Source of the DNA: an uncultured Mycoplasmatota bacterium
Lineage (GTDB): Bacteria; Bacillota_I; Bacilli_A; RF39; UBA660
Direction: 5' to 3'
Assembly (NCBI GenBank): GCA_937944975.1
Contig: CALEBF010000014.1
Location: forward strand, 248,001-312,000
DNA length: 64,000 nt
In this document: one piece after another, positions 43,803 to 52,135 of the stretch
Position numbering within the stretch: the first letter of the stretch is position 1
How the letters are laid out: each line of letters begins with the position of its first letter
Notes under the pieces: generated by a model
What the model was told of the DNA's origin: nothing
Database searches by the model: none
Seen by the model: only the letters and a program-made list of their open reading frames with translations
Program-made: the position numbers and the translations under genes

Positions 43803-44765
43803 TTCTACATCTTTTAATACTGTTTTATATACTTCTTCCGTATCTACTTGAAACACGACTTCTTCAACATTATAGTTATCTCCAACTGAAAGACAAATCG
43901 TATAGATCACTTCTTCTAAAATATCTTTTTTGGTCGCGTCGTTAAAAATATAGGAATTGAAGTTTAATGATAAAACATCTTCACTTTGTTGGATATCTAA
44001 TAGTTTTGTATTGCTATTTAAAAAGCTCATCAGATTTGTTTGATACATATTTGCACTTGTTAATTCATCGATAATGATTTTAATTTTATCTCGATCGTCA
44101 TTTAAATATTTGGTTACAGGAACATAGTAATAGTTGTCGTTATATTCGTCGACATAATAAACTGTTACTTGATTGATGGCCTCAGTGCTTGTAAGATCGT
44201 ATTCTTTATTGATGCCGAATGATCGATCTAATGTACTAGGTAAATTGACACCACTCTTCGGAAGTTTGGTTAAAACATCTCCATCGACAAAGATGATAAC
44301 TGATCTTACTTCTTTGATACTAGTTGCGGTATAGACGATCGCTTCTACTACTTTTTCTTCCATCTCTTCGTTTACATCGAGGAGTTCTTTGGAAAAATCT
44401 ACTTTTAGTATGCCGTCTTGTAAGTCGATACTATTAATTTTAGTATCGCTCGGAATGATTGCTTTGAAACCATTTGGAACGCGAGATTCATTCGGCCCTT
44501 CTTGAATTAATGTAAGTAAGGCTTCTTTGACTTTTGACAGTGGATCAGTCGTTTCACTTGCTACCACCTGAGTCCTTCCTAGTAGATTATCTTGATTGAG
44601 TAAAAATACAGTTTGTTCTTCCACTTGACTTTCAACGTATTCGATATTCTCAGGAACGTTTTCCAGCTGCTTTATTTCTTCTTTCGGAATCATATAGACT
44701 AAAAATAAAGCAAATAGGGCAGATGTAGCGACGATTACTTTACGTGATAAGATTCGTTTGATCAT
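43788..44765 (-). CDS. gerM: GerM-like protein with two GerMN domains
   Basis: A 325-residue protein with an N-terminal signal-anchor (about 10-26) and two GerMN repeats. The first (about 50-165) holds VFLLNQDNLLG, LIQEGPNE, AIIPSDTKINSIDLQDGILKVDFSKELL in parts; the second (about 205-315) holds VTVYYVDEYNDNYYYVPVTKYL and LSLNFNSYIF. GerM acts in sporulation, localising to the septum with SpoIIQ-SpoIIIAH and affecting cortex and germination. The adjacent gerE and spoIIIAH support that role. It has its own terminator and lies 49 bases after gerE. Confidence 0.85.
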   Translation of the reverse strand: MIKRILSRKVIVATSALFALFLVYMIPKEEIKQLENVPENIEYVESQVEEQTVFLLNQDNLLGRTQVVASETTDPLSKVKEALLTLIQEGPNESRVPNGFKAIIPSDTKINSIDLQDGILKVDFSKELLDVNEEMEEKVVEAIVYTATSIKEVRSVIIFVDGDVLTKLPKSGVNLPSTLDRSFGINKEYDLTSTEAINQVTVYYVDEYNDNYYYVPVTKYLNDDRDKIKIIIDELTSANMYQTNLMSFLNSNTKLLDIQQSEDVLSLNFNSYIFNDATKKDILEEVIYTICLSVGDNYNVEEVVFQVDTEEVYKTVLKDVEESEE

Positions 44766-44790
44766 AAGTCACCTCTAACTAACTATATGA

Positions 44791-44817
44791 AAAAAATCGT
44801 ATTTTAATACGATTTTA
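44791..44817 (-). terminator. Terminator of gerE
   Basis: AAAATCGTATT and AATACGATTTT form an almost loop-less inverted repeat that includes the gerE stop, with an A-run on the plus strand giving a T-run on the minus strand. Confidence 0.6.
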
Positions 44818-45033
44818 TAATGAAATTTCTCCAAGTTTCAAAAGTTCTACAACTGCTCCAGCACGCCCTTTCACCCCAAGCTTTTGCATGGCATTCGAAA
44901 TGTGATTGCGGACTGTTTTCTCACTAATATGTAATTCCTTCGCGATCTCAGTCGTTGATTTGTTTAGTATGAGTAACTCAAAAACTTGTTTTTCTCTTTT
45001 GGTTAATATGCTCTTGTTCACGATTTCCCTCAC
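44815..45033 (-). CDS. gerE: Spore-coat transcriptional regulator GerE
   Basis: A 72-residue stand-alone LuxR-type helix-turn-helix protein, the size of B. subtilis GerE (74). LTKREKQVFELL, EIAKELHISEKTVRNHI and NAMQKLGVKGRAGAVVELLKLGE (in parts) are nearly identical to Bacillus GerE. GerE acts late in the mother cell with sigma-K on coat genes. Its presence is strong evidence for the Bacilli-type sporulation programme in this lineage. GAAGTGAGGGAAAT precedes the start. Confidence 0.92.
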   Translation of the reverse strand: MREIVNKSILTKREKQVFELLILNKSTTEIAKELHISEKTVRNHISNAMQKLGVKGRAGAVVELLKLGEISL

Positions 45034-45112
45034 TTCCTAAGTTGGGTGGTTTTTACTTTCTCATATTATTTTATGTGCGACCTGTTTTTTCGTGAGGGAT
45101 TTTCACTCAATA

Positions 45113-45138
45113 TAAAAATAGATGAGACATCTATTTTT
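45113..45138 (-). terminator. Terminator of spoIIIAH-like gene
   Basis: AAAAATAGATG-AGA-CATCTATTTTT overlaps the stop codon (45131-45133). Confidence 0.75.
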
Positions 45139-45661
45139 GATATTTGACAGAGATATATTTTTTCGTGTCGTAATTTTTTTGGATACTACGCATGATATTA
45201 TTTGCCTGTTTGTTGTCAAGTTTATCTGCAACAACGACGACGCGAATTTGATCACCATCGATTTTAACGAATGCTTCTAAATTAAACTCGCTTTTGATAT
45301 TTTTTTCTAGTGTTTCTTCTTCGCCACGAGTTACATTTAGATTCTTCATTTTTTCAAAGGCTTGATTTTTCTCTTCTGTCGTACTTTCAGAATTTGTTAG
45401 GATTTCTTTTAACTCATTCATCTCTTGAACCATTTGCTCGTCAGCTTCCACTCGAAGAGAAGTTAGTATTTCGCTTTCTTCGATACTTACCGTCGCTTCT
45501 TTTTCGTCTTTTTTGCTTTCTTTCTTTTTCTCCTGGGTGTCTGTATTATATTGGTTGCTACCAGTAAGTAATAGCTCTGTTGGCATCGTAACATAGTAGA
45601 CACTTAATACGAGAATTAAACTAAATAATGTAAGAAACCACAAACTTTTTTTATTTATCAT
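45131..45661 (-). CDS. spoIIIAH: Stage III sporulation protein AH-like
   Basis: A 176-residue protein with the typical N-terminus INKKSLWFLTLFSLILVLSVYYV (in parts; signal-anchor about 6-25), a charged linker and a C-terminal YscJ/FliF-like ring-building domain (VTRGEEETLEKNIKSEF, EAFVKIDGDQIRVVVVADKL in parts). SpoIIIAH forms the mother-cell side of the channel with SpoIIQ around the forespore. It usually closes the spoIIIA operon, but here it stands alone next to gerE and gerM. GGGAGGGAAAAAAT precedes the start. Confidence 0.85.
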   Translation of the reverse strand: MINKKSLWFLTLFSLILVLSVYYVTMPTELLLTGSNQYNTDTQEKKKESKKDEKEATVSIEESEILTSLRVEADEQMVQEMNELKEILTNSESTTEEKNQAFEKMKNLNVTRGEEETLEKNIKSEFNLEAFVKIDGDQIRVVVVADKLDNKQANNIMRSIQKNYDTKKYISVKYQK

Positions 45662-45776
45662 ATTTTTTCCCTCCCAGTAATTTCTCTAGTAAAGTATATT
45701 ACCCTTTGTCCCGTTTAGAACTAAAATCATAAAAAAAAAGAACGATCTAAGAAATCTATTATTTTTGTATTTTTTA

Positions 45777-45816
45777 TTGACAAATGTTATATACTGTTAT
45801 ATATTATGTATAACAG
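45777..45816 (+). promoter_or_regulatory. Promoter and operator of the gntR-ABC operon
   Basis: TTGACA at 45777-45782 and TATATT at 45800-45805 (17-base spacer). A near-perfect 23-base palindrome, CTGTTATATAT-T-ATGTATAACAG with one mismatch (45794-45816), covers the -10 box. It is the likely binding site of the GntR regulator encoded immediately downstream, so autorepression is inferred. Confidence 0.75.
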
Positions 45817-45829
45817 TTGAGGTGATGTT

Positions 45830-46231
45830 GTGAAGATAGTCATTAGTAACAGTAGTTCTGTTCCCATTTACGAACAGATTAAAAATACGATCATCGAACA
45901 GATTATGTCAGGAGAACTAGCAGAAAATGAAGCTTTACCATCGATTCGTGCTTTAGCACTCGATATTAAAATAAGTGTTATGACGATTAAGAAAGCGTAT
46001 GATGAGTTGGAAAAAGAAGGGTATATTATTTCCAGACAAGGAAAAGGAACCTTTGTTGCACCACAAAATGTAGAATTATTAAAAGATAGGAAACAACAAG
46101 AAATAGAAAGTTACCTTTTGAAAATTATAGATATTAGCAAGTGCTATCAAATACCAAAAGATGAAATTATAGAATTATTTGAATACATGTATAGGAGTGA
46201 GGAAAATGAAAAGTGCAGTAAAAATTCGTAA
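45830..46231 (+). CDS. GntR family regulator (YtrA subfamily)
   Basis: A 133-residue DNA-binding protein. The winged helix (about 10-75) has PIYEQIKNTIIEQIMSGEL, LPSIRALALDIKISVMTIKKAYDELEKEGYI (in parts) and GKGTFVA. A short dimerisation tail follows instead of a ligand-binding domain, which defines the YtrA type. The start is GTG at 45830 with GAGGTGAT upstream. Such regulators control adjacent ABC exporters and often respond to cell-wall-active compounds. Confidence 0.9.
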   Translation: MKIVISNSSSVPIYEQIKNTIIEQIMSGELAENEALPSIRALALDIKISVMTIKKAYDELEKEGYIISRQGKGTFVAPQNVELLKDRKQQEIESYLLKIIDISKCYQIPKDEIIELFEYMYRSEENEKCSKNS

Positions 46232-47042
46232 TTTAACAAAGCAGTATGATTCAAAGTTTCAATTAAATGTCGATTTAGAGATTCCAAAAGGAATGATCAT
46301 TGGTCTTATTGGAGAAAATGGAGCTGGGAAAACAACTTTAATGAAATCTATGTTAGACATTATTCACCCAGAGCAAGGAACGATTTCTTTTGAAAAAGGA
46401 TCTGAGCACATCGGAGTTGTATTAGATCAATCATTTTTTCCGGAGATTTTAACACCGATGGATATTCATCATATCATGAAGAATATCTATTCTACTTGGG
46501 ATGCGGATATGTATTTTCGATACATGAGAGATTTTGATCTACCACTTCATAAAGCTATCAAAACGATGTCGAAAGGTATGAGAAAGAAATTAGAAATCGC
46601 AACCGCTTTTTCACATCATCCAAGCTTACTTATTTTAGATGAACCTACCAGTGGATTAGATCCGGTTGTAAGAAGTGAGGTGTTAGATCTATTTTTAGAA
46701 TTTATTCAAGATGAAAATCATACCATTTTGTTTTCTACTCATATCACGAGCGATTTAGAACATATCGCAGATTACATTATCTTCTTAGATGATGGAAAGA
46801 TTATATTAAAGGAAAATAGAGATACTTTACTAGAAGAATACGGGGTTTTAAAGTGTAGCGAAAAAGAATGGAAAACGATCGATCCAAAGGATTACTTAGC
46901 ATATAAAAAGGGAAAGTATCAATATGAATTATTAGTCACTGACCAAAAACGAATGAAAAAGAAATATCCAAACATGGTTGTGGATCGCATCAGTTTAGAA
47001 GAGTTGATGGTGCTTACGATAAAAGGAGTGAAAGTATGTTAG
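46206..47042 (+). CDS. ABC transporter ATP-binding protein
   Basis: A 278-residue ATPase: Walker A GENGAGKTTLMK (about residue 38), signature MSKGMRKKLEIA, Walker B LLILDEPTSGLDP and the His of FSTHITSDLEHI. The start ATG 46206 with AGGAGTGAGG lies inside the gntR end (26-base overlap). The C-terminal 70 residues are a divergent extension typical of exporters in the YtrB/BcrA group. It pairs with the permease at 47036. Confidence 0.92.
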   Translation: MKSAVKIRNLTKQYDSKFQLNVDLEIPKGMIIGLIGENGAGKTTLMKSMLDIIHPEQGTISFEKGSEHIGVVLDQSFFPEILTPMDIHHIMKNIYSTWDADMYFRYMRDFDLPLHKAIKTMSKGMRKKLEIATAFSHHPSLLILDEPTSGLDPVVRSEVLDLFLEFIQDENHTILFSTHITSDLEHIADYIIFLDDGKIILKENRDTLLEEYGVLKCSEKEWKTIDPKDYLAYKKGKYQYELLVTDQKRMKKKYPNMVVDRISLEELMVLTIKGVKVC

Positions 47043-47665
47043 GACTAATGAAGAAAGATTTATTTGTCATGAGAGGAAATTGGAAACATTTGTTGCTCTT
47101 TCTTGCAATTATCTTATTGATCGCAATGGATGGAAATGAAATTTTCTATTTCGTACCTGTCTTCATCAGTGTCATGGTATTTATGACGACGTTTAGTTAC
47201 GACGATTATAATAAATGGAATGCTTATGCGATTACATTAGTGAAAGATCGAACGACCATCGTCCGTGCGAAATATATAGCAAGTATTCTACTGACGCTCG
47301 GAACAATTTTGATTACGTATTTATTTGCTTTGATTGTTAGTTTGCTAGGAAACAAAATAGAGTGGATGCAGATGAATGAGATGATGTTAGGTTGTTTATT
47401 TGCAATGATTTTATTGCAGGCACTTATGTTTCCTTTGATATTTAAATATGGAACAGAAAAGGGAAGACTTATTTTATTCTTTGGATTCTTTTTCATTAGC
47501 GCTGTACTAGGATTTCTCGTAAAAAGTGTCGATTGGAATCACTTTACAGGAATGATTTCCTTTTTCGAATCGTATGGTCTATGGTTAATTATCATCGGAG
47601 GAATTGCCTTATTCTCTATTTCCTATATGGTTTCAAAACATATTTACCAGAAAAAAGAATTTTAA
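47036..47665 (+). CDS. ABC-2 type permease
   Basis: A 209-residue membrane protein with six hydrophobic helices, beginning MLGLMKKDLFVMRGNWK, a common start in ABC-2 permeases. It overlaps the ATPase gene by seven bases and ends at a bidirectional terminator. The three genes form one regulated exporter operon; the substrate is unknown, with antimicrobial peptides or cell-wall-active drugs being typical for the YtrA class. Confidence 0.85.
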   Translation: MLGLMKKDLFVMRGNWKHLLLFLAIILLIAMDGNEIFYFVPVFISVMVFMTTFSYDDYNKWNAYAITLVKDRTTIVRAKYIASILLTLGTILITYLFALIVSLLGNKIEWMQMNEMMLGCLFAMILLQALMFPLIFKYGTEKGRLILFFGFFFISAVLGFLVKSVDWNHFTGMISFFESYGLWLIIIGGIALFSISYMVSKHIYQKKEF

Positions 47666-47699
47666 ATATTTGTAATATTTCAATTTTTGCAAAAATAAA

Positions 47700-47733
47700 A
47701 CTTACGAACTATGATAGCTCGTAAGTTATTTTA
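47700..47733. terminator. Bidirectional terminator between ABC operon and tRNA-Cys
   Basis: ACTTACGA and TCGTAAGT flank an 11-base loop, with A/T-rich runs on both sides suitable for either direction. Confidence 0.8.
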
Positions 47734-47737
47734 TTTA

Positions 47738-47811
47738 TGGAGGGCCTAGTCGGATTTGAACCAACGATGAGGGAGTTGCAGTCCCGTGCCTTACCACTTG
47801 GCTATAGACCC
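47738..47811 (-). tRNA. tRNA-Cys (anticodon GCA)
   Basis: On the minus strand GGGTCTA pairs with TAGGCCC (one G-T), the D-arm has AGCCAAGTGGTAAGGCA, the anticodon loop is CTGCAAC, and the T-arm contains GGTTCAAATCC. CCA is encoded (47738-47740). Confidence 0.93.
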
Positions 47812-47985
47812 ATTTCATGTGTTCTTGAAAAGAACAATTAAATTATATCAGAAAATAACTTTAGGTGCAAGCATTCTAATCATATTTTATGCAACAGAAA
47901 ATATTTTGTGATTTTTTTAGTAAAAACTTGTCTATTATACAATTTTGTTTTATAATGATAGAAGCTAATCTAAGGAGGACTGTCT

Positions 47986-49956
47986 GTGAAAGAATTGAAA
48001 AAAGCAAAAGGCTGGCTCGTAATTATGATATTGTTGTTTCTAGTTGTAACAGGAGCTTCAGTTTATTTTATCTATGCGATCAGTTTATTAAATGGAATTG
48101 AGAATACACTACGTTTTATCGTTTCTGTTGTAGTTGTAATGATATGGTTATTGACTTTGCGTTCTTATATCCGATCATTAAAGAAACGAAAGATATCAAA
48201 GTATATACCACGTATCATTTTATCTATAATATATATAGTAATCTTAATTGTAATTGGTGGATTTATTATTAAAACGTATTCAAAGGTAGATAATTTGACA
48301 TCGAGTCATGATTTGTATTCTACAAGTATCGTAACGTTAAAGTCGAATAAAGTAGATTCTATCAAGGATATGAACAATAAGAAGATTGGTCGTATCACGG
48401 ATGAGACAAGTGTCGAGGGGTATACGATACCGAACGAAATTATCGATAAAAATAATTTAAAAAATAAAATAGAGGATTATGATACATACACAGATTTATT
48501 AGATGCATTATTAAATGAAAAAATTGATTATGTTTTCTTGCCAACAGATTATGTGGCAATGTTTAGTAGCATTGAAACATATGCTGAAATTGGAAACACA
48601 ACAAAGATCATATATACGCAAACCAAAGAAGTGAAAGCAGAGAAGAAGGCAGGATCTAACTTGAAAGAGCCTTTTACAATTCTTTTAATGGGAGTAGATT
48701 CTGAACAGGAAGATGTTAGAACAGCTTCTTATAATGGAGATTCTCTCATGTTAATTACATTTAATCCTAAGACATTGAGTTCTACGATTTTAAGTATTCC
48801 ACGTGATACTTACATTCCAATCGCATGTATGAAAAATCAGAGAAAAAATAAGATTACACATGCTGCTTGGCAGGGAGAATCATGTATGATCAATACAATT
48901 CAAAACTTTACGGGAATTACAATTGACTACTATGTAAAGATCAACTTTAAAGGAGTCGTAAAACTCGTTGATTCTTTAGGTGGAATCGAAGTAGATGTAC
49001 CACTTGGATTCTGTGAACAAGACAGTGATAGAAACTTTGGAAATCTACAATGCGTCGAAGCTGGACATCAGGTATTAAATGGGGAACAAGCACTTGCTTG
49101 GGCACGTCATAGAAAGAGTGCTGGATTTGACGACTTTGTCCGTGGACAAAACCAACAACTTGTCGTAAAAGGAATCTTGAATCAATTGAAGAATGTCAGA
49201 AGTTTGGATACTGTATATGAACTTATGGATACTTTAGGAAATAACATGCAGACAAACATGACGACAAACGAAATTCTATCTTTATACAATATTGGTAAAG
49301 ATGTAATCATTAAAGCTGCCGATACACCAATGGAAGAGCTATTAAGTATGCAACGACTTTATATTAGTGGATCTGATGCATACATCTATGATTACGATCC
49401 AAGAAGTGGACAAGGTTCAAGAATGAATTTATATAACTTTGTTCCATATGAAGAAAGTTTACAGGCAGTCATCGATGCGATGAAGGTAAATTTAGGATTG
49501 AAAGAACCTAAGATGATAAAAGAGTTTAGTTTTGACATTAATGAGCCATATGAAGAGACAATTATAGGAAAGATGAATAAGGGAACCACTGGAATTAACT
49601 TATTGCCAGACTTTTCTGGGGATACCGAGGCGATTGTACGTAGTTGGGGATCAAGATACGGATTTACTGTAGCAGTCAAACAAGTGGCATCATCTAGAGC
49701 AAAAGGAACGGTCATTAGTCAAAGCATTCCAGCAAAAACAGATATGGAATATGTAAAATCGATTACGATCAATGTTTCTACTGGAGTGGGAGCGACAAAA
49801 CCCAAAGATGATGACGACAAAAAAGAGACATCAAAACCAACGCCAACACCGGATGATGGTGAAGGTGATGTTGTAAAGCCAACACCAACTCCAAAACCGA
49901 CACCGACTGAATCACCTGAACCGTCACTTCTACCAGAACTTGATCCTGTAGCGTAA
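47986..49956 (+). CDS. LytR-CpsA-Psr (LCP) family protein with extra solute-binding-like and PASTA-like domains
   Basis: A 656-residue membrane protein. Helices near 8-32, 38-56 and 72-94 are followed by a domain of about 115 residues (100-215) resembling half of a type 2 periplasmic binding protein: SNKVDSIKDMNNKKIGRITDE, LLDALLNEKIDYVFLPTDYVAMF (in parts). The LCP domain (225-410) has LLMGVD, SIPRDTYIPI, LGGIEVDVP and GEQALAWARHRK. LCP enzymes ligate teichoic acid or other glycopolymers to peptidoglycan. A PASTA-like unit (about 525-600) and a Pro/Thr-rich tail end the protein. The start is GTG at 47986 with AAGGAGGA. Confidence 0.9.
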   Translation: MKELKKAKGWLVIMILLFLVVTGASVYFIYAISLLNGIENTLRFIVSVVVVMIWLLTLRSYIRSLKKRKISKYIPRIILSIIYIVILIVIGGFIIKTYSKVDNLTSSHDLYSTSIVTLKSNKVDSIKDMNNKKIGRITDETSVEGYTIPNEIIDKNNLKNKIEDYDTYTDLLDALLNEKIDYVFLPTDYVAMFSSIETYAEIGNTTKIIYTQTKEVKAEKKAGSNLKEPFTILLMGVDSEQEDVRTASYNGDSLMLITFNPKTLSSTILSIPRDTYIPIACMKNQRKNKITHAAWQGESCMINTIQNFTGITIDYYVKINFKGVVKLVDSLGGIEVDVPLGFCEQDSDRNFGNLQCVEAGHQVLNGEQALAWARHRKSAGFDDFVRGQNQQLVVKGILNQLKNVRSLDTVYELMDTLGNNMQTNMTTNEILSLYNIGKDVIIKAADTPMEELLSMQRLYISGSDAYIYDYDPRSGQGSRMNLYNFVPYEESLQAVIDAMKVNLGLKEPKMIKEFSFDINEPYEETIIGKMNKGTTGINLLPDFSGDTEAIVRSWGSRYGFTVAVKQVASSRAKGTVISQSIPAKTDMEYVKSITINVSTGVGATKPKDDDDKKETSKPTPTPDDGEGDVVKPTPTPKPTPTESPEPSLLPELDPVA

Positions 49957-49964
49957 AATATTTT

Positions 49965-49991
49965 AAAAGAGAAGTGATCTTCTCTTTTTTT
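49965..49991 (+). terminator. Terminator after the LCP gene
   Basis: AAAAGAGAAG-TGAT-CTTCTCTTTT followed by more T. Confidence 0.9.
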
Positions 49992-50096
49992 GTCAACCTG
50001 ATTGAAAGTGTTTCTATTTTGTTGACAAATTTTTTAGAAGGGGGGATACTGATCATAGAAGTTAAAAGATTGATGTGATAGGGAGTAGAGATTTTT

Positions 50097-50996
50097 ATGG
50101 AGCAAAGTACAAAAGCAGTTCCAAAGACCAGCGCTAAGACGATAGTAACTGCGATCTATTTTGTTTTGTTATTTTATTCAGGATTTAAAACATTTGTAAG
50201 ACTTGATACGGAACATTTATTGACTTTTGAAATAAAGGGATTTAACATCGCATTAACGACATCCATGTTCTTACTATATATTGTGTATGCGAATCGTAAG
50301 AAATTTTATTATATTGCCGTACCGATTATATTTGCGGGATTTGGCTATACATTTTATGCGGTATATCACAGCTATAGTGAAATGATGCAATTAGAACTTG
50401 GGTTTTATCTTTATATTGCAAGTTTTATCCTTTTTATCGTTAGCTTATTTTTTCCGATGCAAGAAAGTAAAAATCACTCGAAAAAGAAATCTGATATACA
50501 AAAAGTGATATCGGATATGAATCTGAAAGAACAAATGCGAGATAATTATATGGTCGGTACTTATCTTTTTGGGATCAAAGGGAAACCAGAGTTATCAAAT
50601 CATTTGTGTGCGATTACGACAAATAAAGATAGCAAAGATATAGTGCTTATCATTGCATCGAATGAGCCTTTTCAATATGAAATTAAATATGAACAGATTG
50701 AGAAAATCACGGTAAAATCAGGATTGTCAGTGAGTAGTAATGGAATGCATCAGGTAGAAGATCATAGTACGGAAAGAGCGATGCTAGCTACTGCTTTATT
50801 AGGTGTTTGGGGACCTATGATTTCCGAAAGTATTGGAGACCTAGGAGAATCCGGAAAAGTAAATTATAAAATTGCTTTTACTGTTGAAGTGCATTATAAA
50901 TTAAATGAAGTGGAAAAGAGAATTGTTTTAACATTCCACGAAAACCCAGACCGCTTTTTTGGAAAATTTGCAGAGTTCTACCAAAAAGCTTCTTGA
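50097..50996 (+). CDS. Hypothetical membrane protein with C-terminal soluble domain
   Basis: A 299-residue protein. Four hydrophobic helices (about 14-35, 45-62, 68-90, 98-120) are followed by a cytoplasmic domain of about 170 residues with beta-strand pattern (GTYLFGIKGKPELSNHLCAITTN, FQYEIKYEQIEKITVKSG and VEKRIVLTFHENPDRFF, in parts) that suggests a PH-like fold. No family is recognised. Its stop is inside a terminator stem, so it is an independent unit. Confidence 0.6.
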   Translation: MEQSTKAVPKTSAKTIVTAIYFVLLFYSGFKTFVRLDTEHLLTFEIKGFNIALTTSMFLLYIVYANRKKFYYIAVPIIFAGFGYTFYAVYHSYSEMMQLELGFYLYIASFILFIVSLFFPMQESKNHSKKKSDIQKVISDMNLKEQMRDNYMVGTYLFGIKGKPELSNHLCAITTNKDSKDIVLIIASNEPFQYEIKYEQIEKITVKSGLSVSSNGMHQVEDHSTERAMLATALLGVWGPMISESIGDLGESGKVNYKIAFTVEVHYKLNEVEKRIVLTFHENPDRFFGKFAEFYQKAS

Positions 50997-51017
50997 TATT
51001 TCAGAAGCTTTTATTTT
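50984..51017 (+). terminator. Terminator overlapping the 3' end of the membrane protein gene
   Basis: AAAAGCTTCT and AGAAGCTTTT form a ten-pair stem with a nine-base loop, followed by TTATTTTAT. Confidence 0.85.
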
Positions 51018-51081
51018 ATAAAAAAAGAGAGAATATGTTGACAAGTATGATACAATAGATATGTGCGAAAGAGGGGATAAC

Positions 51082-51855
51082 ATGAATGAGTTCGCAGCAC
51101 TTTTATTAACATTATTAGTTGGATTATTTATCGTACTTGGAACTGCAATTATCTTGATTACGAAGAACAACAAAAAGATTGTACAGTTTTCTATCAGTAC
51201 GGCATTTGGAGTTATGGCGTCATTAATTATATTAGAATTATTACCGGAAAGTTTCGAACATTTAAGCGAAGGTTTAGAGACATGGCAAGCGTTAGGATGT
51301 TTGCTTTTCTTTATCGTCATTGGTGTTTTATTATTGAAAGCACTTGATTTGTTTGTTCCAGATCATCACGAAAAGGAACATGAAAAAGTAGATGAAGAAA
51401 ACTTAACACATATTGGAATTGTAGCAAGTGTCGCCTTGATTCTGCATAATATAATAGAGGGAATGGCAATTTATACAAGTGTTTTAAGTTCGTTAGAACT
51501 TGGAATTTTAATGTGTATTGGCGTAGGACTTCACAACATTCCAATGGGGATGGTGATTGCATCTACGTTTTATACATCGAAAAAACACTTGAAAAGAACG
51601 ATTGGAATTGTATTTCTTACTGCAATTTCTACATTGTTTGGGGGGCTTTTGATGTTCTTTATGAGTGGTATGTTAAATGAATTCCTGTTAGGAATTTTAC
51701 TTGCGATTACAACGGGAATGGTTTTATATATCGCCATATTTGAATTGTTCCCACATCTAGTAGAGCATAAAAAAGAAAAAGGAACGATCACAGGAGTATT
51801 ACTTGGGGTTGCACTTTTACTCGTCAGTGTTTTGTTGGGTGGACATCATCATTAA
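51082..51855 (+). CDS. ZIP family metal transporter
   Basis: A 257-residue protein with about eight helices. The helix IV signature HNIIEGMAIYTS and the helix V signature GLHNIPMGMVIAS carry the metal-binding His, Asn, Glu and Pro residues of ZIP proteins, and the loop between helices III and IV is His/Glu-rich (DHHEKEHEKVDEE). It probably imports zinc or another divalent cation. Start 51082 is preferred over 51061 because GAGGGG lies between them. The C-terminus ends in GGHHH. Confidence 0.9.
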   Translation: MNEFAALLLTLLVGLFIVLGTAIILITKNNKKIVQFSISTAFGVMASLIILELLPESFEHLSEGLETWQALGCLLFFIVIGVLLLKALDLFVPDHHEKEHEKVDEENLTHIGIVASVALILHNIIEGMAIYTSVLSSLELGILMCIGVGLHNIPMGMVIASTFYTSKKHLKRTIGIVFLTAISTLFGGLLMFFMSGMLNEFLLGILLAITTGMVLYIAIFELFPHLVEHKKEKGTITGVLLGVALLLVSVLLGGHHH

Positions 51856-51859
51856 TAGG

Positions 51860-52106
51860 TTGACAAACAATGGAAAAAGATATATGATAAGACTATCAAA
51901 TGCGATGATTAGGACACGATATTTTAAATCTTTTCTTTTAGAGAGCAGGGATTGCTGGGAACCTGTAGAAAAATTAAAATGTTACTACCTATGAGCAGAA
52001 CTCGAAAGAGATTTCCGGATTAGGACCGTTACTCCGTAATTAAGCGAAACAAAGGATGGTACCGCGTATCAACGCTCCTTACATGATAGTAGGGAGTGTT
52101 TTTTCA
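51860..52106 (+). promoter_or_regulatory. T-box leader of thrS
   Basis: Promoter TTGACA (51860) - 17 bases - TATGAT (51883). The transcript carries a stem I region with the AG-bulge/distal-loop type sequence GAGAGCAGGGATTGCTGGG, the T-box AAAGGATGGTACCGCG (52051-52066) and a terminator ACGCTCC...GGGAGTGT-T6 (52071-52106). Uncharged tRNA-Thr would switch it to the antiterminated form. ACT and ACC occur next to each other at the expected specifier place (52 bases into stem I's 3' arm region, near 51985), so the exact specifier is not decided. Confidence 0.9.
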
Positions 52107-52135
52107 TTCCCAAAACAATAGAAAGAAGGGATTTT

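Noticed and set aside
51038..51066. A sigma-A promoter for the ZIP gene from TTGACA at 51038
   Set aside because: The only good -10 (TACAAT at 51051) is seven bases away, and the position at 17 bases reads ATGTGC, so spacing does not fit.
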